Below are positions 1-8,068 of a stretch of DNA of 35,967 nucleotides, piece after piece (positions within the stretch are counted from its first letter, which is position 1; every line of letters starts with the position of its first letter). The position numbers and the translations under genes are program-made. The DNA comes from Microcystis aeruginosa W13-11 (GTDB lineage: Bacteria > Cyanobacteriota > Cyanobacteriia > Cyanobacteriales > Microcystaceae). The notes below the pieces were generated by a model that saw nothing but the letters and a program-made list of their open reading frames with translations, did no database searches and was not told the DNA's origin. The stretch lies in NCBI GenBank assembly GCA_009995705.1, contig JAADBR010000025.1, forward strand, positions 1 through 35,967, written 5' to 3'.

Positions 1-238
1 AGACTGTTGTAGTGGCTGAAACGGCATCGACAAGCTCTCGATTGGCAAGATAGAAGGCGATCGCACCATAAACCTGTTCGAGGGAAAGGAGTGGGAAATT
101 TTGGGCAATGCTTTTGGGCGATTCTCCGTTCAAGAAAGAATAGACAACTGAGTCAAGAGAGATACGAGTTCCTTCGAGCCAATATTCTTCGTCTCGTTGC
201 TCGATGTACTGTTTTGTTGGGATGGGGGCTAATTTCAT
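1..238 (-). CDS. DUF433 domain protein, antitoxin-like (3' end outside window)
   Basis: The reverse strand reads from ATG at 238 to the window edge without a stop, about 79 codons. The translation begins MKLAPIPTKQYIEQRDEEYW and continues with GTRISLDSVVYSFLNGESP and LEQVYGAIAFYLANR. This is the DUF433 fold: a small winged-helix-like domain that in cyanobacteria usually precedes a DUF5615 PIN-like toxin and is thought to act as its antitoxin and repressor. The C-terminus and any partner toxin lie off the left edge, so the pairing cannot be checked here. A second, broken DUF433 gene lies at 33009-33445. Family call is firm from the motif pattern; the antitoxin role is inferred from the family. 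Confidence 0.8.
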   Translation of the reverse strand, partial: MKLAPIPTKQYIEQRDEEYWLEGTRISLDSVVYSFLNGESPKSIAQNFPLLSLEQVYGAIAFYLANRELVDAVSATTTV

Positions 239-562
239 AGGAGCAATGTTGCTGTTTAGCTAAAAGGATAAGAAATTCCATTACCAAGTGGGAATACCAT
301 TGCTAGGACTGGGGTATAGATTTTTGGAGATGTCTATTTCTTATGATGATAGTTAGTAAAAGTATAGTCAAATATAGACAGACTGAATTCCATTTCAGAA
401 ATTCCCTTCACTTTTACTTCGAGAGATTGATTCTCCTTAGGTGAACTAAGCAGGGTCTATTGGACTGATGGTGATAAGTTTAACTAATCAATAATTGGCT
501 GCTAACAGCCGTGAGCGCAGATGTTGAAAATTTCTTTACTACTAAACTAAGAAAATATAATT
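239..562. other. Intergenic stretch, no gene seen
   Basis: This 324-base AT-rich gap separates the divergent DUF433 gene and the small antitoxin-like gene at 563. I see no ORF with coding character, no tRNA and no clear terminator in it. It should carry the promoters of both flanking genes, but I cannot name the boxes with confidence. Confidence 0.5.
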
Positions 563-811
563 ATGACAAATTATCAAACAGAAATTAAAATCAAAGTTCC
601 TTTAGATGTTGCTGAAACTTATTGGAATGCAACGGAAGAAGATCGTCAAAAAATAGCAGAAAAAATCTCTTTTTATGTTCAATCTTCAAATTTATCTAGA
701 AAAGAATCTCTGGACAAATTATATAAAAAGATGGCTACTATTGGACAAAAAGCGCAAGAGAGAGGATTAACCCCTGAAATTTTAGAATCTCTCTTAAATG
801 AAGATGACTAG
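563..811 (+). CDS. Small antitoxin-like protein upstream of a broken PIN toxin
   Basis: An 82-residue acidic, mostly helical protein beginning MTNYQTEIKIKVPLDVAETY and ending LTPEILESLLNEDD. The 'LTPEILESLL' tail resembles the C-termini of many cyanobacterial antitoxins, which bind a PIN-domain ribonuclease. The stop codon overlaps the start of a PIN-like frame (ATG at 804), the coupled arrangement typical of VapBC-type pairs. Since the toxin frame is interrupted, this is probably an orphan antitoxin. I do not recognise its DNA-binding fold, so the antitoxin call rests on context and the C-terminal style. Confidence 0.65.
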   Translation: MTNYQTEIKIKVPLDVAETYWNATEEDRQKIAEKISFYVQSSNLSRKESLDKLYKKMATIGQKAQERGLTPEILESLLNEDD

Positions 812-935
812 ACGCTTTGTTATCGATACCAATGTTATTATCAGTTAATATCGAGAGTTTACGCCAACGTTTTCGAGAGTTGCTCAAGCTAGTGAAAAAG
901 TGAGCTTCAGAGCAGTTATCTTAATGGTGAGGTAG
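804..935 (+). pseudogene. PIN-domain toxin remnant (VapC-like)
   Basis: From ATG at 804 the frame reads MTRRFVIDTNVIIS, the strand and first catalytic Asp of a PIN ribonuclease. It then meets TAA at 846 and continues in the same frame with FTPTFSRVAQASEKV, which fits the next PIN helix, up to TAG at 933. After about position 910 the sequence becomes a dispersed repeat that also occurs at 23918-24009, so the rest of the toxin is gone. The gene is broken twice: an in-frame stop and loss of the C-terminal two thirds. Its ATG overlaps the stop of the antitoxin-like gene. Confidence 0.7.
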
Positions 936-1010
936 GAAGTTTTCGTTTTGGGGAGTTGATCGCCGGTCGTCCATAGCAAATTAGGTTACACTTCATCTTG
1001 ATGAGAAAGG
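911..1010. repeat. Dispersed ~100-bp repeat, copy 1
   Basis: This stretch matches 23918-24009 over its whole length with scattered mismatches. Shared blocks include GTTTTCGTTTTGGGGAGT, AAATTAGGTTAC and CTTCATCTTGA. Copy 1 lies where the PIN toxin remnant breaks off; copy 2 lies between intI and cobS. No terminal inverted repeat is evident, so it may be one end of a larger mobile element. Confidence 0.7.
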
Positions 1011-1137
1011 CTATAAACAAAACTATGTTAAGAAATGTAACGAAGTACAAAACCCTTACTGTTGCCTTGTCTGCACAGTCAACTTTATTTTTGTCCGACT
1101 ACCGATAATTCTCAGCCAGCAATTTATAAACAGATCA

Positions 1138-1602
1138 ATGTCATCTTGTCAAGTATTTGAACAATCAATTCAGATTAAAGCTAGTGCCACGACGGTAGAG
1201 CGTTGTATCACGGATTTAGAGTTAATGCGTCGTTGGTTAAATCCGGTGTTAGTTTGTGAACCTATCGGCGATTGGAAGACCGATATCGGTGGGAGAAGTC
1301 GTTTTTTGATTCAAATTCCCCTAATTCAGCCGACGCTAAAAAGTACGGTGATTGAGAGGGAACCGGGATTAATTGTCTGGCAATTTGAAGGCTTTTTTCA
1401 CGGATGCGATCGCTGGGAATGTCAACCCAATGATGGCGGCACTTGTCTAATCAATCGTTTTGAGTTTGCGATTCCTAATCCGGTGGTGGGGTGGGGATTC
1501 CAGCAATTCGCCGCCAAATGGACTAAAAAGGATATGGAAGCGCAATTAAGACGCTTAAAACGAGTAGCCGAGGAAATTTATCTACTTTCAGCAACAAGTT
1601 AA
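1138..1602 (+). CDS. SRPBCC-family protein (polyketide cyclase/START-like)
   Basis: A 154-residue soluble protein beginning MSSCQVFEQSIQIKASATTV. The pattern of a first strand, 'IKASATTVERCITDLELMRRWLN', a central strand set with 'VWQFEGFFHGCDRWECQPND', and a long amphipathic C-terminal helix is that of the SRPBCC helix-grip fold, which binds hydrophobic ligands in a cavity. No catalytic residue or ligand can be inferred. It stands alone with about 130 bases of upstream sequence after the dispersed repeat. ATG at 1138 gives the full first strand and is the natural start. Confidence 0.75.
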   Translation: MSSCQVFEQSIQIKASATTVERCITDLELMRRWLNPVLVCEPIGDWKTDIGGRSRFLIQIPLIQPTLKSTVIEREPGLIVWQFEGFFHGCDRWECQPNDGGTCLINRFEFAIPNPVVGWGFQQFAAKWTKKDMEAQLRRLKRVAEEIYLLSATS

Positions 1603-1675
1603 GCTGATGGGGTAGTAAGGGGGGGGTGTTGGGGATGGGAGAATACCCTCACTCCCAACAGCTAACCCCTGATCC

Positions 1676-1882
1676 CTAATCGATCGAGATCGACTGGGGA
1701 CTGTTGCCGTTATCCTGATTATTGTCGTCGTTAAAACTGACTAATCCCTGCTGTTCTAACCATGTTTTCAGGGGATCGTCCGAAAGTTTCAAACGCAGTA
1801 ATCCAGAGACAAAACCACCGAAAAAAGCGATCGGTTGTTGAATCAGCTCTTTAACAACGGGTTGTAATTCATCGAGAAACAT
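1676..1882 (-). CDS. Small conserved-looking cyanobacterial protein
   Basis: A 68-residue protein beginning MFLDELQPVVKELIQQPIAF, with a glycine-containing hydrophobic stretch (FFGGFVSGLLRL) that could be a short amphipathic or membrane-touching helix, and an Asn/Asp-rich tail. AGGAGA about 12 bases before ATG at 1882 is a good ribosome site. The frame is transcribed away from the divergent DUF1499 gene. I do not recognise a function. The start context and amino acid composition support a real gene. Confidence 0.6.
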   Translation of the reverse strand: MFLDELQPVVKELIQQPIAFFGGFVSGLLRLKLSDDPLKTWLEQQGLVSFNDDNNQDNGNSPQSISID

Positions 1883-1952
1883 CTTATTCTATCTCCTGAT
1901 ATTGTCACACCTATCAATGTTAAGTTAATTGAAGTGATTCTGTAAGACTAGC

Positions 1953-2468
1953 ATGACTGAAACTTCTGACACGGTGAAAAAATCCTTCCGGCTAACCCCG
2001 GTTATTTTCCTGGGAATACTGCTCATCTGGCTGGGAATTAGGTTAATTGCTCCCGATAGCGTCAGTTTATTCGCTGGTACTCGTCCCGATTATTTGGGAG
2101 TCAGGGAGGGTAAACTGACCCCTTGTCCGACCACTCCTAATTGTGTTAGTAGTCAGAGTCAGGATCCGGCTCATTCGATCGAACCCCTTAGTTATCAGGG
2201 TAGCGGCAAAGAGGCGATCGAGCAATTAGCTAAAATTATCGCTTCCCAACCGAGAACTAAAATTATTAGCCAAGATAGTAACTATCTCTACGCCGAATTT
2301 AGCAGTCAATGGATGGGATTTGTCGATGATCTGGAATTTTCTCTTAATCCTAGCAAAAATGCGATCGATGTTCGCTCGGCCTCCCGCTTAGGAGAATCGG
2401 ATTTAAATGTCAATCGAGAACGAGTGGAAACCCTGAGAAAACTCTTTTCAGTGATCAGTAAACAGTAA
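1953..2468 (+). CDS. DUF1499 domain-containing membrane-anchored protein
   Basis: A 171-residue protein with one N-terminal membrane helix (about residues 15-33, VIFLGILLIWLGIRLIA), followed by a DUF1499 domain. Visible family landmarks are 'LTPCPTTPNCVSSQ' near residues 56-69, 'YAEFSSQWMGFVDDLEF' and the closing 'IDVRSASRLGESDLNVNRERVETLR'. The family has no established biochemical role; the domain would lie on the outer side of the membrane or in the lumen. Its 3' end runs into ATCAGT-type repeats and an inverted-repeat element. Confidence 0.85.
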   Translation: MTETSDTVKKSFRLTPVIFLGILLIWLGIRLIAPDSVSLFAGTRPDYLGVREGKLTPCPTTPNCVSSQSQDPAHSIEPLSYQGSGKEAIEQLAKIIASQPRTKIISQDSNYLYAEFSSQWMGFVDDLEFSLNPSKNAIDVRSASRLGESDLNVNRERVETLRKLFSVISKQ

Positions 2469-2484
2469 TCAGTGAAAAGTAATC

Positions 2485-2680
2485 GGGTGCATCTCAATTT
2501 TGTAGAAATATCTCTACTAGATTTGGGTGCACGCAGTTCGGTAAACTCACTGACCACAATGCGCCCCTACCATTGGTGCGATAATATTATTATTGTAGGG
2601 GCGAATTGCATTCGCCCTCTTTGAACTACTTCTGTTGCCCACCCATATGTGAGAGAAAGTCACAAATATGAGATGCACCC
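2485..2680. mobile_element. Miniature inverted-repeat element with AATC target duplication
   Basis: A 196-bp non-coding element that starts GGGTGCATCTCA and ends TGAGATGCACCC, a 12-bp perfect inverted repeat that extends imperfectly inward. It is flanked on both sides by AATC (2481-2484 and 2681-2684), consistent with a 4-bp target duplication. The inside carries a short GGGGCGAA/TTCGCCC inverted repeat of the kind common in cyanobacterial intergenic DNA. It sits in a field of CAGTAATCAGT-like short repeats, so part of the flanking match could be chance. Confidence 0.65.
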
Positions 2681-2748
2681 AATCAGTAATCAGTAAACGG
2701 TGAAATGACTAGGAGAATACTGACTCGGAGAATAATATAAGAAAAATT

Positions 2749-3246
2749 ATGTTTCGTCCCCAACCGATACCAGCAAAAGCAGGACAGGAATCCGTCTGGG
2801 ATTATCCTCGTCCCCCCCGCCTAGAATTATCGCCTAAACACCTAAAAATCATCTTTAATGGTGTGATAATTGCCGATACTAAAAGCAGTTATCGAGTTCT
2901 AGAAACCAGTCATCCTCCAGTTTATTGTCTACCGCCCCAAGATATTAAAATGGAATACCTGCAAGCCACAGCAGAAAAGTCTTTTTGTGAGTGGAAAGGT
3001 TTAGCCGGATATTACAATATCACCGTTGGGGATCAACAGGCAATTAACGCCGCTTGGTATTATCCAGATCCGACACCAGAGTTTCAGGCAATTAAGAATT
3101 ATCTGGCTTTTTATCCTGCCAAAATGACCGCTTGTTATGCCGACGGGGAATTAGTACAACCGCAACCGGGCAACTTTTACGGGGGATGGATAACCTCCGA
3201 TGTAGTTGGTCCGTTTAAAGGCGTTCCCAATAGTTGGGGCTGGTAA
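2749..3246 (+). CDS. DUF427 domain-containing protein
   Basis: A 165-residue soluble protein. It carries the DUF427 pattern: 'IIFNGVIIADTKSSYRVLET' (about residues 33-52), 'PPVYCLPPQDIKMEYL', 'SFCEWKGLAGYYNI' with the conserved C-x-W-K-G, and 'AAWYYPDPTPEFQAIKNYLAFYP' followed by the near-C-terminal 'GGWITSDVVGPFKG'. The family is a compact beta fold of unknown reaction that is widespread in bacteria and fungi. ATG at 2749 follows an AT-rich leader. It lies alone on its strand, with ubiA 150 bases downstream. Confidence 0.85.
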   Translation: MFRPQPIPAKAGQESVWDYPRPPRLELSPKHLKIIFNGVIIADTKSSYRVLETSHPPVYCLPPQDIKMEYLQATAEKSFCEWKGLAGYYNITVGDQQAINAAWYYPDPTPEFQAIKNYLAFYPAKMTACYADGELVQPQPGNFYGGWITSDVVGPFKGVPNSWGW

Positions 3247-3396
3247 TCACATTAAGTAAGTAGGGTTTGCTGAAAAAGTTTATTGGTGGGGTCAGGAGTC
3301 AGTAGCCGGTCGTCAGGAGTCAGGAGATTATTTTTATTTATTCTTCCCACACCCCACACCCCCTTAACTCCCAGTTTCTACTTTTTACGAGAAATT

Positions 3397-4278
3397 ATGA
3401 CTATATCCCAACCCGATCTAGAACCCACTTGGATGACGATTATTCGCCTCTTGCGCTGGGATAAACCCGCCGGTAGGTTAATTTTGATGATTCCCGCTTT
3501 ATGGGCAGTATTTTTGGCGGCAGACGGGGTGCCACCGCTACCCTTGATCGGGGTGATCATTTTGGGAACTTTGGCCACTAGCGCCGCCGGCTGTGTGGTT
3601 AACGATCTTTGGGATCGGGATATCGATCCACAAGTCGATCGCACTCGTAACCGTCCTTTAGCGGCCAGAGCTTTATCGATCAAGGTTGGTTTGATTATCG
3701 CTCTGATTGCTTTCTTTTGCGCCGCAATTTTAGCTTTATATCTGAATTTCCTGAGTTTTTGTCTATGTTTAGCCGCCGTTCCCTTGATTATCTGCTATCC
3801 TCTGGCCAAGCGTTTTTTTCCTGTACCCCAATTGGTTCTTTCTCTCGCTTGGGGTTTTGCGGTTTTAATCTGTTGGAGTGCCGTCACTGGGTCGTTAGAT
3901 AGTAATACATTTATATTATGGGGAGCGGTGATTTTTTGGACATTGGCATTTGATACAATTTATGCTCTGTCCGATCGAGAGGATGACCTCAAGGTTGGTA
4001 TTAACTCTAGCGCCATATTTTTCGGCAAATACGCTCCGGAAGCTGTGGGGGTCTTTTTTGCCCTAACAGTGGGTTTATTGGCTTGGGAGGGTCAAAAAAT
4101 GCAGTTATCAGCCTCTTTTTGGCTAGGGTTGGCTCTAGCGGCGATCGCGTGGTTGCGTCAATACCTGCTGTTACGTCAATCGGATTTACCCAAACCAGTT
4201 TATGGTCAAATGTTCGCTCAAAATGTTTGGGTCGGTTTTATTTTATTAGCGGCTATGATTGGGGGAAGTTATTTTTAA
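3397..4278 (+). CDS. ubiA: 4-hydroxybenzoate polyprenyltransferase (plastoquinone pathway)
   Basis: An integral membrane prenyltransferase of 293 residues. In cyanobacteria this enzyme attaches the solanesyl tail to 4-hydroxybenzoate on the way to plastoquinone. The UbiA signatures are both present: the first Asp-rich motif 'NDLWDRDIDPQVDRTRNRPL' and the second 'DTIYALSDREDD'. Around them lie about eight to nine hydrophobic helices. The frame is open from 3283, but the upstream part encodes low-complexity text from a repeat-rich leader (GGAGTCAGGAGTC). ATG at 3397, with GAGA just upstream and the expected 'RLLRWDKPAGRLIL' start, is the true start. Confidence 0.93.
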   Translation: MTISQPDLEPTWMTIIRLLRWDKPAGRLILMIPALWAVFLAADGVPPLPLIGVIILGTLATSAAGCVVNDLWDRDIDPQVDRTRNRPLAARALSIKVGLIIALIAFFCAAILALYLNFLSFCLCLAAVPLIICYPLAKRFFPVPQLVLSLAWGFAVLICWSAVTGSLDSNTFILWGAVIFWTLAFDTIYALSDREDDLKVGINSSAIFFGKYAPEAVGVFFALTVGLLAWEGQKMQLSASFWLGLALAAIAWLRQYLLLRQSDLPKPVYGQMFAQNVWVGFILLAAMIGGSYF

Positions 4279-4378
4279 ATAAGTAAATCGAGCAATTTTT
4301 TACTCTTTCGGTCTTCCCAAGCATTTTTTAAGCTCGATCGCTCTAAAATCAAGTTAGTAAATTACCGAACCTTAACCA

Positions 4379-4618
4379 ATGTCTAACTCGAAATCTAGTA
4401 GCGTTTGGAATAACAAACCCCGTTGGTGTCAACCTTGGTCGATTTTGTTGACAGGAATTACCCTGATTGCTGGGTGTTGGTTTTTAACTCAGCATCTCTG
4501 GTTAACCCTACTCCTATCTATTCCCATACTCCTTTGGTGGTTTGTCTTCCTAATTCTTTATCCGCGGACGCTGCAGCAACAGTTAAACACAGAAAGAATC
4601 GGGGAAAGCATTGATTAA
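4379..4618 (+). CDS. Small two-helix membrane protein, cyanobacterial
   Basis: A 79-residue protein with two closely spaced hydrophobic helices (about residues 20-36 and 41-60: 'WSILLTGITLIAGCWFL' and 'LWLTLLLSIPILLWWFVF'), ending in a charged tail. It resembles short conserved hypothetical membrane proteins of cyanobacteria; no function can be assigned. It follows ubiA by 100 bases on the same strand and may be cotranscribed. Its last 36 bases overlap the 3' end of the convergent helicase gene. Confidence 0.7.
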   Translation: MSNSKSSSVWNNKPRWCQPWSILLTGITLIAGCWFLTQHLWLTLLLSIPILLWWFVFLILYPRTLQQQLNTERIGESID

Positions 4619-6883
4619 AACAGGAAAGACAGGACAGGGATTTTTATCCTGTAATTGACTACTTTCATCTCCGCGAAAAGTGTTCCAACGGAAAGGAGCT
4701 TTTTTTTCACTCGACATCCATAAAAGTCTTTTTGCTCTCGTCATCGCTACATACAAAAGTCGGTATTCTTCAGCTTTTTTAAGTTGTCCAGCTTCTAACC
4801 AAGCGCTTAAAGGTGGGGGAATAATTGGTATGCTGTCGGGGTTTAAATAGCGCTGGTGAACCGCTGCTCGAATTTGCGCTCTGGCCACTTCTGCGAGGGT
4901 AAAATCTCCCAAAAATTTCGCCCCATTGGGAACCCAAGGTTTGCCAGGGATAATATCTTCATGAAGAAAGGGAATAAAAACATAATCCCAGTCTAAACCC
5001 TTGGCTTTGTGCATAGTAATAATCGTCAGTTGTCCGGGACGAGTATAACAATCATCGTTATCTTCTTCCACTCCTTCAAAGCGCTCAGAGGCGATAATTT
5101 CATTAAGAGTATTAATTGTATTTTTTAGGGAACTATTACCAGCAGTTTCCTGATAAATACGAGCGGTTAATTTTTGCAAAGTTGCTAATTCTGACCCCGA
5201 ATATTGGAGAGTCATAGCGAAAAAAGATAGGAGTTGATAATGGGGTAATTCTAATCTAGCTTTTAGTAAACTGCAACAATAACGACGGGCGATTTTTTCG
5301 TTAGATTTCAGTTCAGGATCGAGGGGAGTGGGATAAAGAAATTGTTCGGGATAGGTAACTAAAGGATTTAAATCTTGGGCAGTAATTAAACCCCTCAATT
5401 GTAACACTTCTAAGGCCGCTTTGAGATAATCGGGAGAGTGGGGACGTTCGACAAAAGCTAATAGTTTCAGCATTTCGGCGGGAATTTGGGAAAAGCGATC
5501 GATCTCGTTAGCTTCAAAAATTCTGATTTGATAACTTTTATAAAAATGGGCGAATTTTTGAGCAAAAAACTGTCCCTGTCGATTTTCTCTAACGAGGATA
5601 GCGGCATTATGTTGAGGGTTTTCTTGGAGTAATTTAACCAAACGTTTTTCAATTAATTCCACTGTTTGATAAATGTCATCAGGTTGATAAATTTCTAATC
5701 CTTTTCCCTCCTTGATTGGATTAGGTTGGGGATCTTCAGCACCAACGGGAATAATCGCTTGAACCCGAAAAGGAGCCTCGGTAACTTTATGATTATCTTT
5801 CCCCTGTTTCCAATCTCGATCGACCCATTGTAACACTAAATTAGCAGCTTCAATAATTTTAGTATTGCTGCGACCTGCTTGGTTCATAGTCGATAAATTG
5901 CCTTCGTTTTGACAACTTTCACAAAACCAATTAAAGTAAACAGGATCGGCGGGGGTAAAGGTGGAATTAATCGCTTGATTGGGATCACCGACGCGAATTA
6001 AATTAGGTATTTCCCCGTCATTATTTTTTGCTAAAATAGTAATTAGTTTTTCTTGGAGAGGACTAGAATCCTGTGCCTCATCTTCAAAGACTCCAAAAAC
6101 AGATTTTTGCCATTGTCGGCGAATTTTTTCTTCCTCTAATACTCGCAAGGCTCCTAAAATCATGTCATCGTAATCTATATAGTTTTTCTGACGCATCAGG
6201 ATTTCATACTGTTGGTACAAACCACTAGCAATAGCGAGAATTTGATAATTATCGTCGGTATAGTGGCTTAATTCCCAGACTTGCTGCGATGATAATCCCG
6301 AACTTTTTAGCTCATGAATGGCCGCATAGGCAAGACTAGGTAAAATTTCGGTTCTCAGTACCGATTGACGGCGTAATCTTTCAGTTTCCTCCCCATCAAA
6401 TTCCACTCCTTCTAATAACTTTTGATAACGAATTGGATCGGCAATTAGCCATTTTTCCACCGAATTTCTAATAATTCTGTGGCTAGGAGTCGGAATAACT
6501 AAGGTAGAAGATTCGAGGTCTAATCCCGATAATTCTGGGTAACGACGGGCTAATTGTAGGGCCAGTCCATGCAGAGTTTGGACGCTGAAACCTTGGGCGG
6601 AAAGTTGTAAATCTTGCAAGCGTTGTTTAATTTTAGCTTTAATACTAGCGGCAGCCGAGCGGGTGTAGGTGACAATAATTAACTGTTTTTTAGCATGAAG
6701 TTGCTCACGAGCAATAACCATGGCGGCAGCTACGGCTAAACTGTGGGATTTTCCCGCCCCCGGCACCGCAGAAATGGCCATTTTTCCCCCTTGCCAATCG
6801 GCTAATTCCTGTTGTCCCGCACGCAGTTGCTGTCGGAGATTTACCAGTAAATTTTCTCGATTAATTACTTTAGTTTCGCTCAT
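4583..6883 (-). CDS. UvrD/Rep-like superfamily 1 DNA helicase
   Basis: A 766-residue ATP-dependent 3'-5' helicase of superfamily 1A, expected to unwind DNA in repair or replication restart. Motifs appear in order: Walker A 'AVPGAGKS' (39-46), Ia 'IIVTYTRSAAASIKAKI', II 'FEDEAQDSSPLQ', III 'IRVGDPNQAIN', IV region 'NQAGRSN', V 'ITMHKAKGLDWDYVFIP' and VI 'YRLLYVAMTRAKRLLW'. The Walker A proline-glycine variant and the short 2B region set it apart from canonical UvrD/PcrA, so it may be a cyanobacterial paralogue rather than the mismatch-repair helicase. ATG at 6883 gives the complete N-terminus. Confidence 0.9.
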   Translation of the reverse strand: MSETKVINRENLLVNLRQQLRAGQQELADWQGGKMAISAVPGAGKSHSLAVAAAMVIAREQLHAKKQLIIVTYTRSAAASIKAKIKQRLQDLQLSAQGFSVQTLHGLALQLARRYPELSGLDLESSTLVIPTPSHRIIRNSVEKWLIADPIRYQKLLEGVEFDGEETERLRRQSVLRTEILPSLAYAAIHELKSSGLSSQQVWELSHYTDDNYQILAIASGLYQQYEILMRQKNYIDYDDMILGALRVLEEEKIRRQWQKSVFGVFEDEAQDSSPLQEKLITILAKNNDGEIPNLIRVGDPNQAINSTFTPADPVYFNWFCESCQNEGNLSTMNQAGRSNTKIIEAANLVLQWVDRDWKQGKDNHKVTEAPFRVQAIIPVGAEDPQPNPIKEGKGLEIYQPDDIYQTVELIEKRLVKLLQENPQHNAAILVRENRQGQFFAQKFAHFYKSYQIRIFEANEIDRFSQIPAEMLKLLAFVERPHSPDYLKAALEVLQLRGLITAQDLNPLVTYPEQFLYPTPLDPELKSNEKIARRYCCSLLKARLELPHYQLLSFFAMTLQYSGSELATLQKLTARIYQETAGNSSLKNTINTLNEIIASERFEGVEEDNDDCYTRPGQLTIITMHKAKGLDWDYVFIPFLHEDIIPGKPWVPNGAKFLGDFTLAEVARAQIRAAVHQRYLNPDSIPIIPPPLSAWLEAGQLKKAEEYRLLYVAMTRAKRLLWMSSEKKAPFRWNTFRGDESSQLQDKNPCPVFPVLINAFPDSFCV

Positions 6884-6924
6884 TATGCCCCGCCAATTTT
6901 ATTTTTAGTTTAATTGTATTACTT

Positions 6925-6976
6925 TAACACTGTCCACTTAAAAATGTAATCTGATAACTGATCACTGATCACTGAT
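6925..6976. repeat. ACTGATCACTGAT-type short repeat tract
   Basis: Tandem heptamer-like units (CTGATAACTGATCACTGATC) fill the gap between the helicase start and the tilS stop. They are preceded by CCACTTAAAA, the same order as in the tract at 7981-8067. Related units lie around 2450-2480 and 2681-2700. Confidence 0.6.
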
Positions 6977-7936
6977 ATGTAGCCAATTTTGTTGTACTTC
7001 TACCCGAATTTTGCCGGTTAAGGAGGAAGTGGCATCGCGATTAACACCAGTAATGAGATTAACCACTGACTCAACTTCAGCAAAATTAGGCGATGAGGGT
7101 AAATATTGAGCTAAAAATAAACGAATCACTCGTCTTTGTATCGCTAGAGGTAGAATTTGTAAAGGGGAGCGATCGAGTCTTTGTTGATCTAGATCAATAA
7201 CCTGACGAAAAATATCCTGGGCAATACTATCTAAATAATCGCTTTCTGCCTCCAAAATTTCAGCAGTTTGGGCGAGATGTTTTTCGATTTGGGGATTTAA
7301 ATTAGTTTGCAGGTAGGGTAATAATTCCCGACGGATGCGATTGCGAGCATAGCGTAAATTTTCATTAGCTTGATCATACCAGATCGGTAGTTCTCGACTT
7401 TGACAAAAAGCGAAAGTTTCTTCGCGAGTAACATTTAAGAGGGGACGGACTAAGAAAATATCCGGGGTTAAACTTGTCAACCAAGTTAAGGCAGAAAGTC
7501 CATCACTACCCGCCCCGCGCATGAGATTATAAAGAAAAGTTTCTGCTCGATCGCTCCTCGTGTGTGCCGTGAGAAGATAATTAAAACCTTGTTCTTGGGC
7601 GATTGTTTGTAAAGCTTGATAACGCCATTGTCGGGCCTTGGCTTCCGTTTCCGCCATGGGGGGGGCGGTGGCAATATAAACGGGTAATTGCCAAATTTCG
7701 GCGATTTTCTGCACATGAGCCACTAATCCTCGGTCGTAGGACCAACGGTGATCACAATGAGCGATCGCTAGTTGCCAACCCCAACGAGAACGCAAATCCA
7801 GCAATAATTGACCTAAACAGAGGGAATCCTGACCGGCCGACAATGCCACTAACAGAGAAGCATTTTTAGGTAGTAATTGTCCCTTTTTCACCGTGGTTTC
7901 CAGACGAGTATGGAGAGGTGTCCAAAAATTAGCCAA
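6962..7936 (-). CDS. tilS: tRNA(Ile)-lysidine synthase
   Basis: A 324-residue N-type ATP pyrophosphatase that attaches lysine to the wobble cytidine of the tRNA-Ile CAU anticodon, so that it reads AUA. The PP-loop is 'ALSAGQDSL' (31-39), followed by 'AIAHCDHRWS' and 'HTRSDRAETFLYNLMRGAGSDGL', the MesJ/TilS catalytic block, and 'RNRIRRELLPYL'. The length fits the shorter cyanobacterial form, which lacks the full C-terminal TilS domain. It is flanked by short-repeat tracts on both sides; hemF lies upstream on the same strand. Confidence 0.92.
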   Translation of the reverse strand: MANFWTPLHTRLETTVKKGQLLPKNASLLVALSAGQDSLCLGQLLLDLRSRWGWQLAIAHCDHRWSYDRGLVAHVQKIAEIWQLPVYIATAPPMAETEAKARQWRYQALQTIAQEQGFNYLLTAHTRSDRAETFLYNLMRGAGSDGLSALTWLTSLTPDIFLVRPLLNVTREETFAFCQSRELPIWYDQANENLRYARNRIRRELLPYLQTNLNPQIEKHLAQTAEILEAESDYLDSIAQDIFRQVIDLDQQRLDRSPLQILPLAIQRRVIRLFLAQYLPSSPNFAEVESVVNLITGVNRDATSSLTGKIRVEVQQNWLHISDQ

Positions 7937-7980
7937 AATCTTTAGATTTATTTACTTGACAAGGGTGTGGGAAGTATTTT

Positions 7981-8067
7981 CAGTGAACAGTAAACAGTAA
8001 AAAGACAGTAGGAAACTGCTATTTAATACTGCTCACTTAAAACTCAAATCTGATAACTGATAACTGA
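7981..8067. repeat. CAGTAAACAGT / ACTGATAACTGAT short repeat tract
   Basis: Between the tilS start and the hemF stop are CAGTGAACAGTAAACAGT units and, 40 bases on, CTGATAACTGATAACTGAT units. The second half repeats the order CACTTAAAA...AATCTGATAACTGAT seen at 6925-6976, so the two tracts share an origin. Confidence 0.6.
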
Positions 8068-8068
8068 T

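Noticed and set aside
3283..3396. Upstream extension of the ubiA frame
   Set aside because: The extension encodes repeat-derived low-complexity residues and has no homology to UbiA; the ATG at 3397 has a ribosome site.
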